Source: Hydractinia symbiolongicarpus (taxonomy: Eukaryota; Cnidaria; Hydrozoa; Anthoathecata; Hydractiniidae). From it: DNA of 64,000 nucleotides. Numbering within the stretch: the first letter of the stretch is position 1; each line of letters starts with the position of its first letter. The position numbers and the translations under genes are program-made. Below the pieces are notes generated by a model, which worked only from the letters and a program-made list of their open reading frames with translations, was not told the DNA's origin and did not search any database. Shown one piece after another: positions 63,320-64,000 of the stretch. Location of the stretch: the NCBI RefSeq assembly GCF_029227915.1, contig NC_079882.1:10850001-10914000 (forward strand). Direction: 5' to 3'.

Positions 63320-64000
63320 TTAATCTCTTCACTCCTCTTTAAAGGAATAACCATATAATTGATAGATTTGTTCTAAACTTTTTACAAGAGTTAGCTGCAT
63401 TCTACCTGTTAAGTAGGACTCGGACCATCTTTGATGCCAAAACACCATAGATTTTTTAACAAAATTTATGATCAACAGTGTCAAAATCTTTTTTAAGGTG
63501 AGTAAGCACAGCACAAACATATTGTTGGTCTAGCTCAGTAAGAATAAAATCAGAGACATCGACTAATGCAGTTTTAGTCGAAATCCTGACTGTCTGTCAT
63601 TTAGGAAGTTGTGCATAGAAATAAAATGAGCAATTTGCTCATGCTCTAATTTTCATTGGAATTGGCAGAATGGAGATAGACAGATAATTAGTAGGATTAG
63701 TTTTATTGTCACTTTCAAAATAGGTGAGACCTTTAGGTACATAGCCAGTAAATAAAGATTTGTTGAAAAGACTTAAAAATAAACATATACTAAAACTGAC
63801 GAATCTTCTTTTAGCAGTCACGAACCAATTCCATCCAAGCCTGTAGCTTTATTAAGTTTTAGTAAACTCATTATTTTTTGACACTTTTGGTTTCAATGGG
63901 AGCCCACCAAAAAACGTGTCTGCTAACAAGTGGATTAACATTAGTAGAGCCAGAAGAATATTTTGAGGCTAGTTTGGCACCAATACTGACAAAAAATGAA
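63320..64000 (-). pseudogene. Non-LTR retrotransposon reverse transcriptase fragment
   Basis: Read on the minus strand in several broken frames, from right to left: LNKATGLDGIG (63840-63870), SLFNKSLFTGYVPKGL, SDNKTNPTNY, then FDTVDHKF (about 63470-63490, an equivalent of the first catalytic motif) and SESYLTGRMQLTLV (63390-63430). The order and wording are those of the reverse transcriptase of CR1/L2/Jockey-like elements. Frameshifts and lost segments make it dead. It continues beyond the window on the 5' side. Confidence 0.8.

Overview
The window looks like nuclear DNA from an early-branching metazoan, most likely a cnidarian and perhaps a hydrozoan. It is AT-rich and intron-dense, and it carries recognisable animal housekeeping genes (coatomer alpha, RAB28, eIF2B epsilon) with clean GT-AG introns between several classes of animal transposable element. 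The organism call is inference from gene style and element types; no species is claimed.

Layout. 1-8466: most of a decayed Polinton/Maverick-type element (integrase, double-jelly-roll major capsid, other virion-like genes, PD-(D/E)xK-like nuclease, DUF4116-like repeat protein). Nearly every gene there has frameshifts or stops, while three small genes remain open. 9428-9930 (+): a very small 3CxxC zinc-finger gene of the ZAR1-like type whose first coding exon is only the ATG. 11327-25126 (-): a complete COPA gene; 38 coding exons add up exactly to 1226 codons plus stop. Its introns hold a tRNA-derived SINE, a MITE with CAGGCC termini, a second dispersed repeat and a perfect hairpin. 26309-31253 (+): an intact seven-exon, 1243-residue protein with a SWIM-like zinc site and a KDZ-like DDE transposase core; one intron is almost pure (AT)n and another holds a tRNA-like sequence in permuted order. 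31351-33330: two tandem-repeat arrays. 36651-37163: a MITE. 38000-45050: a foldback-like element interrupted by a Ngaro/PAT-like tyrosine-recombinase retrotransposon with split direct repeats. 47260-47934 (+): RAB28 with a single coding exon. 49024-56168 (+): complete EIF2B5, 21 coding exons, 686 codons plus stop. 59434-62062 (-): a complete ten-exon gene of unknown function (206 residues). 62482 (+): first exon of a divergent gene leaving the window. 63320-64000 (-): a dead non-LTR reverse transcriptase fragment.

The host genes do not form an operon. They are individually spliced units on both strands, with convergent (zinc-finger gene/COPA), divergent (COPA/SWIM-DDE gene; unknown gene/62482 gene) and tandem (RAB28, EIF2B5) neighbours. 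COPA acts in COPI vesicle transport, RAB28 in membrane and ciliary traffic, and EIF2B5 in translation initiation. The accessory regions are layers of mobile DNA.

Exon models were made by reading splice sites and protein similarity by eye. For COPA, EIF2B5, the SWIM-DDE gene and the 206-residue gene the exon lengths sum to a multiple of three with no internal stop, which is strong internal support.
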